In this document: piece by piece, positions 1 to 12,481 of the stretch
Layout: each line of letters begins with the position of its first letter
How positions within the stretch are numbered: the first letter of the stretch is position 1
From: Cephalopachus bancanus
Taxonomy: Eukaryota; Chordata; Mammalia; Primates; Tarsiidae
DNA length: 64,000 nucleotides
Reading direction: 5' to 3'
Assembly: GCA_027257055.1 (NCBI GenBank)
Contig: JAPVLO010000054.1
Location: 372,001 to 436,000 of the forward strand
The notes under the pieces: generated by a model
Database searches by the model: none
Told to the model about the DNA's origin: nothing
Seen by the model: only the letters and a program-made list of their open reading frames with translations
Translations under genes and position numbers: made by a program

Positions 1-872
1 TTACTCATTGCTTTCCCAAACAGGTTTAAAGTGTAAGTATATTTACTAAGATTTTACACTTCAGTTTCATGTAATATGAAAAGAAGAACCCCAGGTTACA
101 TTAATCAAAGTAGTCAGCCTGCCCAGAACCACATATTATTCGTTTTACCTTTGTGATAGTTGTGTACTTTTTGGTTTGATATATATAGAATTTTGTTAAT
201 TTTATACAACTGAATACAACAAGAATAATGTGAAAAAGTCTGTTTAACTATAGCTTACTTCTTTTGAAATCTTAGTATTGAGGAAAGAATCAGTGGCCAG
301 GACATCCAAAAACAGCAGAGTGGCTCTTACATGAGAACCACAGTCATTCCTAGGAATCAAAAGGATATAAAAGCTAACTCAGTCTCCTTTCTACATGTGC
401 ACACTTAGCCTCCATAAAATAATTTCAAAAATGTTTCAAATTATTCTGAAATTAACTTGCTAAAATAAACAAATTATAAAGAAAAATTATTTATCTTCTA
501 TATGCCTCATCTTATGAAATAGATTCACTAAATTGGTTCATCTTTTGAAATAGATTCATTATCCATCACATTTTAAAAAATATTTTTCCTTCTCCTTTTA
601 ATATTATCATTTAATTTAATTTGTAAATATATATATATACATGCACTGAATTCTACTACTTTTTCAAGGGATAAATATTGTAAAAATTAAGAGAGGATTA
701 TATGTTGATGAGGTCTGTCAGGATGCTTTTATACTAGTTTATAAATTCAAATAATTGTGTAAAATATTTAAGTGGGCTCTTCTGATAACTAGACCTCATT
801 ATTAAAAGGTAGCCTATTGATAAGCATTTAGCTCTAAAACGAGTTTTACAAGACATCCTTACTTTACTCAAG
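1..872 (+). other. PCDH15: PCDH15 intron (3' part)
   Basis: This is AT-rich intronic sequence upstream of the first exon in the window. I see no coding block, SINE or LINE that I can name, only a short (AT)n run near 629-643. The last part carries a weak pyrimidine stretch (catccttactttactcaag) that serves as the acceptor for the exon at 873. Confidence 0.7.
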
Positions 873-1031
873 ACGCCAAGCTGAGTGCACCAAGACTGCA
901 CGAATTCAATCCGCATTACCCGCGGCTAAACCAGCAGCGCCTGCCCCTGTGCCAGTGGCAGTGCCCCCGCCACCACCGCCGCCGCCTCCTCCGGGTGCAC
1001 ATCTCTATGAAGAACTTGGAGATAGCACAAT
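873..1031 (+). CDS. PCDH15: PCDH15 cytoplasmic exon with polyproline run, shared by CD1/CD2/CD3 isoforms
   Basis: This coding exon belongs to the membrane-proximal cytoplasmic part of protocadherin-15. Read in phase it gives a basic/Ala-rich stretch ([18 protein letters not shown]), then ten consecutive prolines (964-993), then [12 protein letters not shown]. The last codon is split as AT|, with donor gtaagt at 1032. The start is placed after the AG at 871-872. An alternative acceptor AG at 879-880 would shorten it by seven bases and break the phase, so 873 is preferred but not proven. The phase 2 end matches the CD1 exon (ATT, Ile), the 19-nt exon (ATG, Met) and the 18015 exon (ATG, Met), so this is the branch point for alternative cytoplasmic domains. 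The [11 protein letters not shown] block agrees with human PCDH15 as I remember it. The transmembrane segment lies upstream, outside the window. Confidence 0.88.
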
Positions 1032-4000
1032 GTAAGTAGACCTTTCAGGAACTTTGAGAAGTAGTTGGGTTTTAACGAATACTGTGTGGTGAGTATTTAA
1101 TTTCAATCTGATGTAGAAATGCAGCTCTCGACCTACTTGGGCTATTTTATTATATTGTTTTAAAACAGAAAATCGTTGAGATGAGAACCTAAGAAACGTT
1201 GAAACATAATAGCCAAAAGCAAACAAACTAACAAAAATAATAGAAACCAAGAAAAAAAAGGCAGTAGGTCAACGCTGGGGTGGCCGTGAGCGTGCATGCC
1301 ACTGCTCTCCAGCCTGGGTGACAGAGTGAGACTCCAACTCAAAAAAGAAAAGAAAAGGAAAAAAAAAAAAAAGGAATCTTCAACTTTAGGAGACAATTTC
1401 AGAAATACAGTTTTAGATTATATTTAATTTCTCAATTGTCAGGGTCTTGCAGATATTTTTATCTAAAACTATAAACAGATTCTGAAAAATAATCACAATC
1501 ATAAAATAGTAATTCCTGATTTGGTATCAAAACCAACCCCTATTTAGTCACCAAAACCAACCAATGTGTTTTAAAATGATAGAGTTTTGAAAGATGCTAT
1601 TTTTAGGACATTATGTAATATAGCAATTAAAATTTTAATGAAAACAAGGAATATGTGTATTAAATTCCCAAGACTTTAGAGAATATCTTTTTCATTATAT
1701 TACTCCTAGGCTGCTATGCGTGACCCTACACTGTTTGAAATTTGTAAGCAGTTTTAAATCATACATTTTTGAAAAAGACTGTTAACTGTTGAAAGACTTC
1801 ACAACTGTTTCTATATTGATGCTACTCTCAGAATCTGATTCCTTGTGGTGATGTTTCATTAATCCATATTTTAAAAATTCAAGAGTAATGAACAAGGATA
1901 TGATACATAAAATAACCAAGGATATTATAAAATTCTGAATATGACAGTTACTAAATAAATCTAGGAAACCTTTGATTAACTGGAATTTGATGGAGTAGTG
2001 GAAATAAAACTCGTTCTTACATGGGACATTAGTAGCATTTACTAGTAGGAATAAAGCAAGCCTCAAAAAATCATGAAATTCATTTTTCAATGGAAAAAGT
2101 GGTTTTAAGCAGACATTGTAATATTTACCATATTAATAATAGTATTCAAGGTCATATTTAGGATAGCTTTAATAATGTCAAAATGATTTTAATGCTGTTA
2201 TTTTAATATCACAGATGAATTTAAACTAGAAGAAAGAATGACATTCTGTTTCTAAAATAACATTATACTGCATTCAGACTTAAAATATATATATTTTTCA
2301 CTTTTTTCATAAATGGGAAATGACGGTTTCTTTTTAAATTACTGGTGAATGTAGGAATTGAGCCAATATGATTTGATTCTATTTGATTATGTTAACTACC
2401 TCTCTCAAGCAAAGATGTTTAGAAACTAAAAAATGATGCATAAAGTGAAGTTTATATATGAAATGTTTATACATGAAATTAATGAAGGATACACTTTATA
2501 TTTATTTTAATTTAATTAAAACAGGTATACAGTAACATCATCTGGAATCAATACAGTTTGATGGTGGTAATTTCCAAATAACAACTCATAAGAATATTTT
2601 TACATATTATAAAATTTTTACATATTGCCAATTGTAGTAGATTTAGTGGAAGATTTTGCAATTGCAATATATGCATTTATTGAAATATTTTAAGTTCTAC
2701 ACATCTATTTATTTTATCTTTAAGAAATGTTTAACTTATCTATTCAAAATTTCTTACAGGGATTGCAACCATAAGTTACTAGAAAATTATTCAGCTCCAA
2801 ATGAATTATTATCCATTATATTAAAGAGAAAAAAATCAAAGGTCATTTTGAAAAAATTCAAAAAGTAACAACTTCATATTAATTCAGCAATTTACTTTGC
2901 AATTGTCATCATAGTACTTGCATTTTTACTTTCTCCCAAACAAAATATATGTATAAGTCAAAAACCAAAATTTTTTGCACTAACCAAATTTTTAGCTAAA
3001 CTATAGAAGCAATTCTTAGAATCTCATCTATAATTTTTATTTCAGCATTGAAAACATACCATGTTTATAGAAGTGAATTTTACTTATGTTTAGTAAATAC
3101 ATTGTTATATATAATTTTATATGATAAGACATTCAAATAAGAACCATTTAATTATAACTAAAACATTATTAAATGCCATTTGTATTAATAAATACAAAGA
3201 AAATATTAAAACATGCATTTTCTTTTTTGGGTACATGTTAAGTGTTTAAAGCAAGTTCCTGCTAGTATTTTCACATTTGTCTTAAATTAACTATAGTTAA
3301 AACTTTTCTTTTTCTATCACATGTTTTCTCTTTCTCACCTGTGGATACATAGGCATAAGTAAGTAAATAATATCACTCTAATAGAAGAGCATTAGAAAAA
3401 TAGATGCAATAGAATAGATTAAGTGCTATTTTGCTGTATATACAGTGATCTTCATCTTTTACCATGGAGTCATTTACTTTTAAAAGGAAAGTTTTATCTT
3501 CTACATCCAATTTTCTTTTCATGGCATGAGCTTACAACAAATGTTTCCAGTGACAGTATGTGTCTTCCGAGAGGGGTTTCAAAATTCTCCTTTTTTAAAA
3601 AAAATTTTTTTAATTAAAATATTCTTAGATTTATTTTGAACAAAAGTGATGTGATATCATTATATCTATCTTTTTTTCCTCAAGAAAATTCAAATCAAGA
3701 AGAAATTTACAGAAAACAATGGCCATACACTGTCAAGTTCACAAATTCCTGCCAGATTTTTAAAAGTGGTTTTTGAAGATTAGGAAAGATAGAAGTGTTT
3801 GCTCTCTGTTTAATCCAAATTGTCTGTTCTTCCTGAATTTTTCAGGTAGTCTCGATACTCCAGGTCCATCTGTGAGAATTCTTTCTTAAAGTGTGTAACT
3901 TTGCCAAAGGACACATTAACAACTTTGGCTTTATGTATCATTTTATTGCCTAATCAATCACACTATTTTTCAATATAACTATTTAACTTTTATTCAGAAT

Positions 4001-5101
4001 ATTTCTCTTTTATTTCATTCCTGCTAAGTGGGTAAATATTAAACATTAACTAAAATAAATGTTTGTTTTGGGGGCTTAAGAGTAAAACCTAATGAGAACT
4101 ATTCAAAGCCATGTATCACCCAATCTTACTTGGAGAAGGATCCAAATGCTTTCATTAGAAGCACTTTATTTGTGCTTTTGATGTATTCTAATTTATTTAT
4201 GACTCATAGCCACACATGACTTAGTATCTATGCATGAGTAAATCATTCTGTGATATCAAAATAATGTTATTTTAACATATTTTCATTAATGTGAGTCTTG
4301 ATTAAAATTTCATCCAGATTATATTCTGAGAAAATATCAATAACTCTTCTTCTGATTAATATTACTTCATAATGTCTTAACACTAATTAAGCATAAAATT
4401 TAAACAGAAGAAAATCATCCCTGTCAAGATTCTAGAACCAATTCACTTTCTCAATAATGATTTTGTACTTAGTAAGAAAAACATTCCCAACTGTCTTAGG
4501 GACATTAATTATTTTAATCTGGAGAATAGGATAGCCCTTTCTGTATTATCCTGCAAATTTTGTCTCATATAGGTGATTAGCTCTAGGATAGAATTACTAA
4601 GATGAGAGATAATGAACAGGAATTTAATCAAATACAGCTAAGCATCTTTTATGCATAGCAGGCAGCCTTGAGCATCCTCAAGCAAGGCAAAGTATATGAA
4701 ATCAATAGCCAAGATGCTGGTCTTCAGTTTGAAAAATTGTGATTTACACATGACTGAACTGTTATGTGTGGATATGGATACTTTGCTGTATCAAACTAAC
4801 AAAATGAAACAAAACCAAAAGACACAGAACACCCCCCAAACAAAAAAATACTCCCCCAAAACAATATAGAAATAGACACTTTGTTTTTTAATCATAATTT
4901 ATCATTCTACTCACAACTATGAAGATTTTTCTGCCCTGCCTTTCTGAGAATAGGTACTTGTAAGTAATATCTTTGCTTCAGTAGATTAGTATTGTTTGTC
5001 CTATATTTTGAAGTAGTTATGAGAACCATAGAAACATCTTTCTCTTAAAAGTTATGTCACAACTTGTTTCCTTACATTTCATTATCTTCTTTTCTTTCAA
5101 G
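1032..5101 (+). other. PCDH15: PCDH15 intron before the CD1 exon
   Basis: This intron has donor gtaagt at 1032 and acceptor tttctttcaag at 5101, behind a long pyrimidine tract (about 5066-5101). Apart from one truncated Alu-type fragment near 1260 I recognise no element. The sequence is AT-rich with no reading frame of note. Confidence 0.75.
1258..1372 (+). repeat. Truncated Alu-type SINE (3' end of right arm only)
   Basis: About 85 bp matches the end of the window's Alu family (CTCCAGCCTGGGTGACAGAG, then GAGACTCCAACTC), followed by an A-rich tail with G interruptions. The whole left arm is missing. The degraded tail suggests an older copy. Confidence 0.75.
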
Positions 5102-6590
5102 TCTTTTCCTTCTCTACCATTTTCAACAAAGCAGGGGAAATAACTCAGTCTCAGAAGACAGAAAACATCAAGACGTGATGCCCTTTTCTTCCAATTCTAT
5201 TGAGGCTCACAAGCCAGCTCATGTAGACGGATCACTTAAAGACAACCAAGAGAAATCTGCAAGAAAATTCACATTTCTATCTGATGAGGACGCCTTAAGT
5301 ACCCACAATCCCCTTTATAAGGAAAATGTAGGCCAAAGAGCCACACATTTAGACTTTTCACTGAGAACAGATTTTGTAGACCCCTTTATACCCAAAACAG
5401 GGGCCAAGAGTGCATCTCTGAGGAGCCCAAGAGAAAAGATTCAGAGGTTGTGGAGTCAGTCAGTCAGCTTACCCCAGAGACTGATGAGGAAAGTTCCAAA
5501 TAGACCAGAAATCATAGATCTGCCACAATGGCAAAGCACCAGGCAGAAAGCCGAAAATGATATTTCTGAAAGTCATGCAAACAAAAGAGGTAGCAGCAAT
5601 CCTCTGCTTATAAATGAAGACGTAAATGTGCCAGAGAAAGAGGAAGTAAGACAAGGTGAAACACTGATTATAAAAGGAACAGAACAGTTGAACAGAACAT
5701 ATCTCTCTTCAGACTCTTCATTTTGCTCTCCCAGGTCTTCCTTCTCCTTCTCTACGTTGCCAACTGTCTCAAGAACTGTGGAGCTCAAATTAGAACCTAA
5801 TGCCATCACATCTCCTGCTGCCTGTTCTTTGGAACCTCCTTCTCCAAGATCTTGCTTTTTAAATTCTCCACTCTCTAGGAGAGAGACGCCCACTTGTTTG
5901 TTAGCCAATGAACCCCAAACAAATATTTCTGACAATTTTTCCCATTCATCAAGCATCTCTCCTCCTCCCTCTCCCTCTCCTCCTCCTCCTCCCCCTCCTT
6001 CTTCTCCTGCTCCTCCTGCTCCTGACATTACTCCTTTTTCTCGTCCCCGTTCTCCTCCTTCTTCTGCTATCCCTCCTCCTTTTCCTCCTCCTCCACCTTA
6101 TCTACTATCTGTTCCTACTTCTGTTCCCCCGACTTCTATACCTCTTTTACCCTCACCTCCAACTCTTCCTCCACCACCACCACCTCCTCCTCTTCCTTGT
6201 CCACTACCTCCTTCAGCTTCATTTCTATCCACAGAGTGTGTTTGCATACCAGCTATTAAAGGCACTACCAACATGACATCTGCCAATGAAATTAAATCCT
6301 CTGTGACACAGCTATCAACCTCAACAGCAGTGTGTAATGCACACCCTCAAAGGAAACCAAAAGGCATCCTCAGACATGTTAAAAACTTAGCAGAACTTGA
6401 AAAGTCAGTAGCAAACATGTACAGTCAAATAGAAAAAAACTATCCATGCACAAGCATCTCAGAACTGCAAAGTGTTTGCCCTTCACAGGTAACAAATATG
6501 GAAATCACATCTGAACAAAACCAGGAGAGTCTGAACAATATTGTTGAGGGAATTGAAAATCAATCTTACAGTCAATCTACTTCACTGTAA
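5102..6590 (+). CDS. PCDH15: PCDH15 CD1 terminal exon (alternative cytoplasmic domain 1)
   Basis: This single large 3' exon encodes about 495 residues and ends at TAA 6588-6590. It is the CD1 tail of protocadherin-15, the tip-link cadherin of inner-ear hair cells (exon 35 in the human convention, from memory). The exon starts after the AG at 5100-5101; its first base completes the split Ile codon, then [14 protein letters not shown] follows. Visible blocks: a conserved [20 protein letters not shown] basic stretch (about residues 108-127), a Ser/Pro-rich centre, a polyproline region encoded at 5961-6216, a conserved [20 protein letters not shown] segment (6364 onward, predicted helical), and the C-terminus QSTSL. 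The last four residues STSL form a class I PDZ ligand, the type bound by harmonin/USH1C. The frame is open throughout. The open frame continues upstream into the intron (ATG at 5064), but that part is intronic polypyrimidine and not a real start. Confidence 0.93.
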
Positions 6591-7460
6591 TGCTGTTTTT
6601 CATATTTTAATAGGGCAAGTCTTTTGTTGATCATAATCTTCAAGTTGAACATCAAATCTGAACATTGAAGAAGATTCTATTCTTTTCCCCCAAACTCAAT
6701 GCAATGCAGTTTTTCCTCATTTTTAATTAAAAAAATTAACCTCATCATAACTAACTCATTTGATAGCTGTACCTTAATTTTAACTACAAAGTAGCATTAT
6801 TTGTTCTACATTTATTTAAAAAGTAAGTAATTTAAATCCATTTTTAATGGGAATATGTGGGCATGAAAGTTAAATATTCAACATAAACGAAAAGCATGAC
6901 TATCATGTTGTTGCAGTGACTTTTGTATTTATTTTTTGATCATAGTTTTATATGAAAGTTCCAAGAAAAAAGCAGACTGTAAGAAATAAGCTAAAGTGAT
7001 AGCATAGGTTCTGTTACTTTCTTGAAACCTATGCATTTGGCAAGAAGAAATACTACCAAAGTAAAATGTTATGTAACTAGGAATGTAGGGGATGACATAG
7101 ATAAGGTATTTCAAAATAAATCCCAGGTGCTATATGTAGTCATATGTTTTCTTATAAAAAACATCCTTTACTCTGGCTTGCTTTTATCTTACTAGTATAC
7201 TTATGAATTTGATAAATATTTTACTTTATTCAACTGCTGTCTTATTCTATTTATTTTTCATTGTGTTTTCCCTTTTCCTCTTTATAATGGAAATAAATTT
7301 TGAGTTTTTGACTTTTGTAAAACATTTCTTGTTCCAACAGATGTTTAAAGTGCTATATAAGTTTGCTTGTTCACATTATTATATCATCTTCTTAATTATA
7401 ATTTTATCACGAGTCTCCTTTAAAAATATTTACTTATCTCCAGTTTAATAAATAAAATAC
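6591..7460 (+). other. PCDH15: Probable 3' UTR of the PCDH15 CD1 transcript
   Basis: This AT-rich sequence directly follows the CD1 stop codon. Several AATAAA hexamers could end the transcript: 7115-7120 and the overlapping pair at 7447-7452 and 7451-7456 are the clearest. Which one is used cannot be told from sequence alone. Confidence 0.4.
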
Positions 7461-7696
7461 AATGAATATTTGGTGAACTATCATCAGGTTTATATAGATC
7501 TGTGCTCTTTATTTTAGACAAAGAAGATAAAAATGTATACTCTGGGAAGACTTTGCTATAGTGGGAGTAATTGTTCTAGTATCTTAGAGCTCAGTTTACT
7601 AAATTTTTAACAGCATCACCTAAGCTAAGTACTATCTTCTTACCTTCTTTAGGAAACCTTCACTTAAAATGAGCTCAATTTGAGCTCAAATACTTA

Positions 7697-7858
7697 GGCA
7701 CATAGATAGACAATAGGTAGATAGATATAGATAAATAGATAGAAAGATAGATAGATCTATGCGAGTAGATATATGACTAAATAGATGTATCTATGTACAT
7801 GTATCTCTCTATCTCTCTATCTCTATCTATCTATGTATGTATCTATCTATGTAATAGT
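7697..7858. repeat. Compound GATA/TATC microsatellite arranged as an imperfect inverted repeat
   Basis: The first half is a degenerate (GATA)n tract on the + strand. The second half, from about 7790, is (TATC/TATG)n. The two halves are complementary in kind and could fold into a long AT-rich hairpin. Confidence 0.8.
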
Positions 7859-8227
7859 ACATAATGTCAAATATATAATATGTGATCACCAAGTAATTGC
7901 TTTGCTTTTTCCCATGAAACACATAGAATAAATTTTCTTTACTGGAAATTCTCATTTTGAATACCAGCATAGTTATTTGTCTTACTTAAGAGTTATAATA
8001 TTTTAGGAGATATAGGTCTTCACATAGAAAGATACAATTTTGAAATACACACCAAAGTCATGCTTGGTAATTACTATTGTAAGCATACAAGTGGAGAGCC
8101 CTAAAGTGAATCATTTCAAATGTTTTGTTCAACCCTTATATTATTCAACATTTCTTCAAGAATTTGATCTGGCATTCCTAATTAATAAGATCAGATTTAA
8201 AAAATCTGTAAGTCTAAGTATTTTTTT

Positions 8228-8398
8228 TTAGCCCATCTGCTTCAGATTCTTTTCATCCAAATCAAGAGTAATTTCTTTCTTGGGGTTCTTGAACATGATT
8301 TTTTTCTCTCTTTCACTGAAAAACTTCAGTCGGAGTTTTTGTTGGCAGCTGGTCATATGCATGAGAACTTGTGCTATTTGGCGGACTCTGACAAGGTA
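8228..8398 (-). pseudogene. Possible processed-pseudogene fragment of unknown origin
   Basis: The minus strand has an open 56-codon frame. It is coding-like in composition (Lys/Glu/Leu-rich, containing QVLMHMTSCQQKLRLKFF and KKEITLDLDEKNLKQMG) and ends in TAA at 8228-8230, directly followed on that strand by an A-run. This resembles the 3' end of a retrocopied mRNA. I do not recognise the parent protein. The upstream side is closed by an in-frame TAA at 8399-8401 and I see no initiator in a good context. It could also be a chance open frame. Confidence 0.3.
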
Positions 8399-9307
8399 TT
8401 ATTCACAATTGTGTAAGACTTTAATGTGAGTGTGTGTTTTTTAAGTTAATTTTTACCAACTTCTTGCAAATGTATAGTTTAGAAGTTCTTGATAATCTCT
8501 AAATAGTGACAAAAGAAATATGATATCCAAATAATATTTTTGTGAAAATATCTATACATAGCTTTATTAAATTGTTATATTGTCTTATTTTCTATAATAT
8601 TTTTATGGTATCTGAACAATCTACAAGTTTTATCAATACTCTATACTATTCAAATGAAAAAATATATACTCGTGTTTTATATTTAATTCAGTCTTTTTTG
8701 ATTCATTGTATTTGGAGTTTCCTGACATCATCAGAAAAATTAGTTAAAATATCTTCTATGTAAGACTTTTAACTATTATTTGAGTATATAAGCCTAAATA
8801 TTCTTCTTCTTCTCAATGCATAACTCCCCATAACGTGGCATCCAACTTCTAGAAGAATACCTTTTTCTCTAGATTTATCATGATCCAATTAGCACATAAT
8901 AATTATTACTAGATACCTTATTTCATGACATAAGCAAGATCACCATACATTTGTTTTTATTGTTAAAAGTAAACTGTAATACATGCAAATGGTATAAAAT
9001 GAATAATTAATACTCGCTGGTTATAACTGCAGAAAAAGATGCATTAATATTATATGAACTGGTTTATAAATACCAAAAGTCAAGTTTTGAAATTGCACAG
9101 ATAATGATAAATAGTGATTCTGTTATGTGCCTCTTTCAATAACTTTCGACCTCTGAGCTAAGACCAGTAATGCTCAATAACCAAATAAAAGGACAAAAAT
9201 GTTAATGGAAACAGTATTGTTTATCAATTGATATATGATTTTCCACATTTATGAAAAATATTGCTAATAAAAGGAGTCAGTTGAAATATTCTAAAAGATA
9301 AAGTCTA

Positions 9308-9599
9308 GCCGGGGCTTGGTGGCTCAGCCTGTAATCCCGCGCCTTTGGGAGGCTGAGGTGAGTGGATTGCCTGAGCCCGTGGGTTTGAGACCCGCCTGGG
9401 CAGCGAGACCTCATCTCTACAATAAATCAAAAAATTAGCCAGGCATGGTAGCGCGTGCCTGTAGTTCCAGCTACTTGGAAGGCTGAGGCGGAAGGATCGC
9501 CGGAGCCCAGCAGGTCAAGGCTGCGGTGGCCAGAAGCGGCCACTGCACTCCAGTCTGGGCGACAGAGTGAAACTCCAACTCAAAAAAAAAAAAAAAAAA
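9308..9599 (+). repeat. Alu-type dimeric SINE, full length
   Basis: This copy starts GCCGGGGCTTGGTGGCTCAG and ends GTGAAACTCCAACTC plus an 18-base A tail. It has the two-arm structure of a 7SL-derived dimer with the ACAATAAATCAAAAAATTAGC linker. Target-site duplication AAAAGATAAAGT flanks it (about 9293-9304 and just after the tail), so the insertion is intact. Confidence 0.92.
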
Positions 9600-10783
9600 G
9601 ATAAAGTATATATTTGGTTTAATATTTGATATTTTAATATTTGATATAAGGTATGTGACTCGATTATCACTTTAAAACCTGTATACAAGCTTTCTCTACT
9701 TTAATTCTATCTAATTTAACATTTGAAAATGTCTAAATTTTTAAAGGCCCTCAAAGTATTATCATTATTGGCAGAACCATATAAATACTCTGTGAAATTT
9801 ACTACCGAATCATTTTAAATAATAAAGATTAAAAGTAAGTATTGTATTAATTTTATTTGAAGCAGTTTCAATGTACAATGTATTAACCACTTAAGATTCT
9901 TTCTGATAAACAGATATCTTGTGAAAGCCTAGAGATTAAAAAAAATTCTACACTGATTTTTTGTTGGACTTTGAGAATTATGCATGTACCTCTTCATAAT
10001 GGATCTTCAATACACTTGTTTATTAATTCTGCAAAACATGGTTGACAGCATCCGTTTAGCATTTTAGATCATCTTTTGATAAGTAATTAATAAACAGAAA
10101 TTTTTATTATTAGCGATACTCAATTTTGAAAATTGTATACTCTTTTTCTTTTCTCAATTACAATTGAAGAACCATGAACTTTATAAATATTTATGTAATA
10201 TTGAATATTTGGCTAATATATTTTTTAAAACATTTTTACTTTATTTTCAATAATGTAATTGGTTATTTAAAAATATGCAGTAGTTTGCATTAATTATTTT
10301 TAGAATCAAGTTAACAAAAACAGAAAAAAAATCTTAAAATCATTTGGAAGAATATATTCTAGTCAAGGAGATACATTTCATTCTTATTTATTGCATTCCC
10401 TGTGTGTAAAACACATCTCTTCCTCCAAGGAGTATCTTATTTGTATCAAGAACAGAGATCTTGTAGAATATTTGTTTAGACCAATTGATAATAACAGAGT
10501 CAATGTGTATTGTTACACACTTTTGAGACAAAAATAGATGTTGCACGTTTTGTTGTCGTATAGAATGAGGATCTGTAATGATCATTATTTTAGAAATGCA
10601 GGCATGAAGCTCTGATAATACAGTTTTGATAATATCACAAAATATATTTTCCACTGAGATAGTTTTGTAAAAATTTCCTTCTCAGCTTTTCTCTGATGTT
10701 TTAAAAGAAGCCCTTATCTAAAAATTTATTTAATATGAAAATCCAAGATGTTTAATACTGATTTCTTTATTTCTGCCTTGCAG

Positions 10784-10802
10784 GAGAGGTTATACTTCAG
10801 AG
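10784..10802 (+). CDS. PCDH15: PCDH15 19-nt microexon (cassette exon)
   Basis: This microexon has acceptor ttctgccttgcag ending at 10783 and donor gtaagg at 10803. The 19 bases add G to the split AT codon (Met) and then encode RGYTSE, ending in phase 0. Upstream 873-1031 ends in phase 2 and downstream 12443 and 17065 begin in phase 0, so the reading frame is preserved. It is short but well bounded. Inclusion changes the phase, so it must be paired with the 71-nt exon at 17065 to restore frame before 18015. Confidence 0.75.
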
Positions 10803-12442
10803 GTAAGGGCCTTACGGTGCTATATCAAGCTTACTAGGAAAATATGTGTGTGATAGGGAAGACTAATGTACATTGTTTTAAAACTAGCTTATTTTTCCTT
10901 ATTCCAATAAACACATATATTTATGCTGTGTTATTTCTTTTCTTTTATAGATATTGCTTTCCTATCTTGAGGTTTTTAAGTGTGTTCTTCATTAGGGAAA
11001 CAAAAATCAATTGCTTACCTTTTTAACGATAAATTTCCTTTGTCCTGAATTACTATTACTCTATATTGTGACATTCCCTCAACTTGTTTCTCTAAAGCTA
11101 TAAATATAATTTAGACACTATAGGATTACTTAGCTTTTGTTCTTTTTGCCAGTCCAAGACTCCATTCTTTTACTATATTAAAACTTGGAATCTTAAAGAT
11201 TGAAAAGAAAATCAGACTATTAAAAAGCTCTGGATTTTCTATTGTGTGTGTTAGACTCTCAGTCTGCAGAGAACATACCGAGTAGTCTGGTGAATTATAT
11301 TTGGCTAGCAATACTGCAAGTGATGTTATCAATGAAGTCATTGTGAACCTACTTTGATTTAGCATACACCTTCTTAGCCATGTATATGTCCTAATTGTAT
11401 ATTATCTACTTGGTTTTAGATTATAATGCATAAATCCTAGATCATATGAAAATTAAGTTAAATGCTTCTATAAATAACTGATTTTCAGGGATGCTTAGAT
11501 TAGATAAAAAATTGAGTCAGAGTATCTTTAAAGTAAACTTGCTTTCTCTTTAAATGAATAATATAAGTAGACTAACAAGTGTATTATAAAAAGGCTATCA
11601 CTTTAGTAAAATTGTCCTATTGACCAATTTGAACACATGATTTTTGTTCTGGAACCTTGCTACCTATCTTACCAATGTTTACTTTAAAGTATGTGTAGTT
11701 TAACTATTTTCTTCCAAAGAATTGATAACACAAAATTTTAATTGTATATCTTGTTCCCTTCTGGTTAAGGTCTGTGTTATAATGAAATAGATGAATAGAG
11801 ACTGTTTCCTTTAAATAGGTACAAGTGAAAGAAGGAAATGGTAGGAGGCAATTCCCACTAAATCTGAAAATGAACAGTTTTCCAAATCACAAAAGACTTT
11901 AGGAAAACATGCTTAGCACTTTAATGCAACAATTCATATTTTGCTAAGGAATAAGAGTAATGGGGAGCATGTCTTAAATATGATGAATGCATTACAATTA
12001 TATCATTGTGTATGTTCCACCCTTCTTCCCAATGAACCTGCTAATATTTAACATGACTGGAGAGAAAAAAAGAGGGCGATTAAAAACAAGGTTAAACTTG
12101 CTAAAAATAATTGTGTGACATTTGAAGTACCTTTAGAAGCATAAATAACTCTTTATACCATGAAGCTAAAACAAAAATATTATAGATTCCTGTTTATTAA
12201 GTTTATTAAATCATTGTTAATGGAAACAGTGATAAAATTAAAACAAATGAATGATTTCATGTTACAATATAAAGAGTTAACCAAAATGTTATTTAATGTT
12301 TTGGTAGCTATCACAAGATTAATAATCCCATGGAAACCAGTTTTAAGCTGTCGCCTTTTTTTTTCTTTCTTCTCAATCATAATCTATCTTTTCCACCTGA
12401 ATTATTTTCTAAATCTTTTTCTATTTTAACTTCCTTTGGCAG
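10803..12442 (+). other. PCDH15: PCDH15 intron
   Basis: This is an AT-rich intron between the 19-nt and 39-nt exons. I see no recognisable repeat or frame worth naming in it. Confidence 0.65.
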
Positions 12443-12481
12443 CAACAACAACTGCTGAGGCCTTCTCTGCTTAAACCAGAG
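12443..12481 (+). CDS. PCDH15: PCDH15 39-nt cassette exon (QQQLLRPSLLKPE)
   Basis: The acceptor is ttcctttggcag ending at 12442 and the donor is gtatca at 12482. The exon encodes exactly QQQLLRPSLLKPE, phase 0 to phase 0, so it can be included or skipped without changing frame. The peptide agrees with my memory of the segment preceding ELSMESGIDPG in PCDH15 CD2/CD3 isoforms. Confidence 0.85.

Larger units (their letters stand above)
6591..10783 (+). other. PCDH15: PCDH15 intron between CD1 and the 19-nt exon
   Basis: For transcripts that skip CD1, everything from the 1032 donor to 10783 is intronic. It holds the CD1 3' UTR, the GATA/TATC microsatellite, one Alu-type SINE and the small minus-strand open frame described separately. 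The remainder is unremarkable AT-rich DNA. Confidence 0.65.

Noticed and set aside
5573..6028. Minus-strand 151-codon Gly/Glu-rich open frame over the CD1 exon
   Set aside because: It is the antisense shadow of the CCT/TCC-rich polyproline coding region. The low-complexity composition explains its length.
5908..6276. Plus-strand poly-Leu open frame of 122 codons
   Set aside because: It is a frame-shifted reading of the same CCT/CTC tract inside CD1. It has no independent start context or conservation evidence.
8345..8394. Splice-like block bounded by ttgttggcag and a gtatta donor, 8348-8394
   Set aside because: Its phase does not fit the 873-1031 exon (in the needed phase it hits a stop), and the same bases are better explained by the minus-strand frame.
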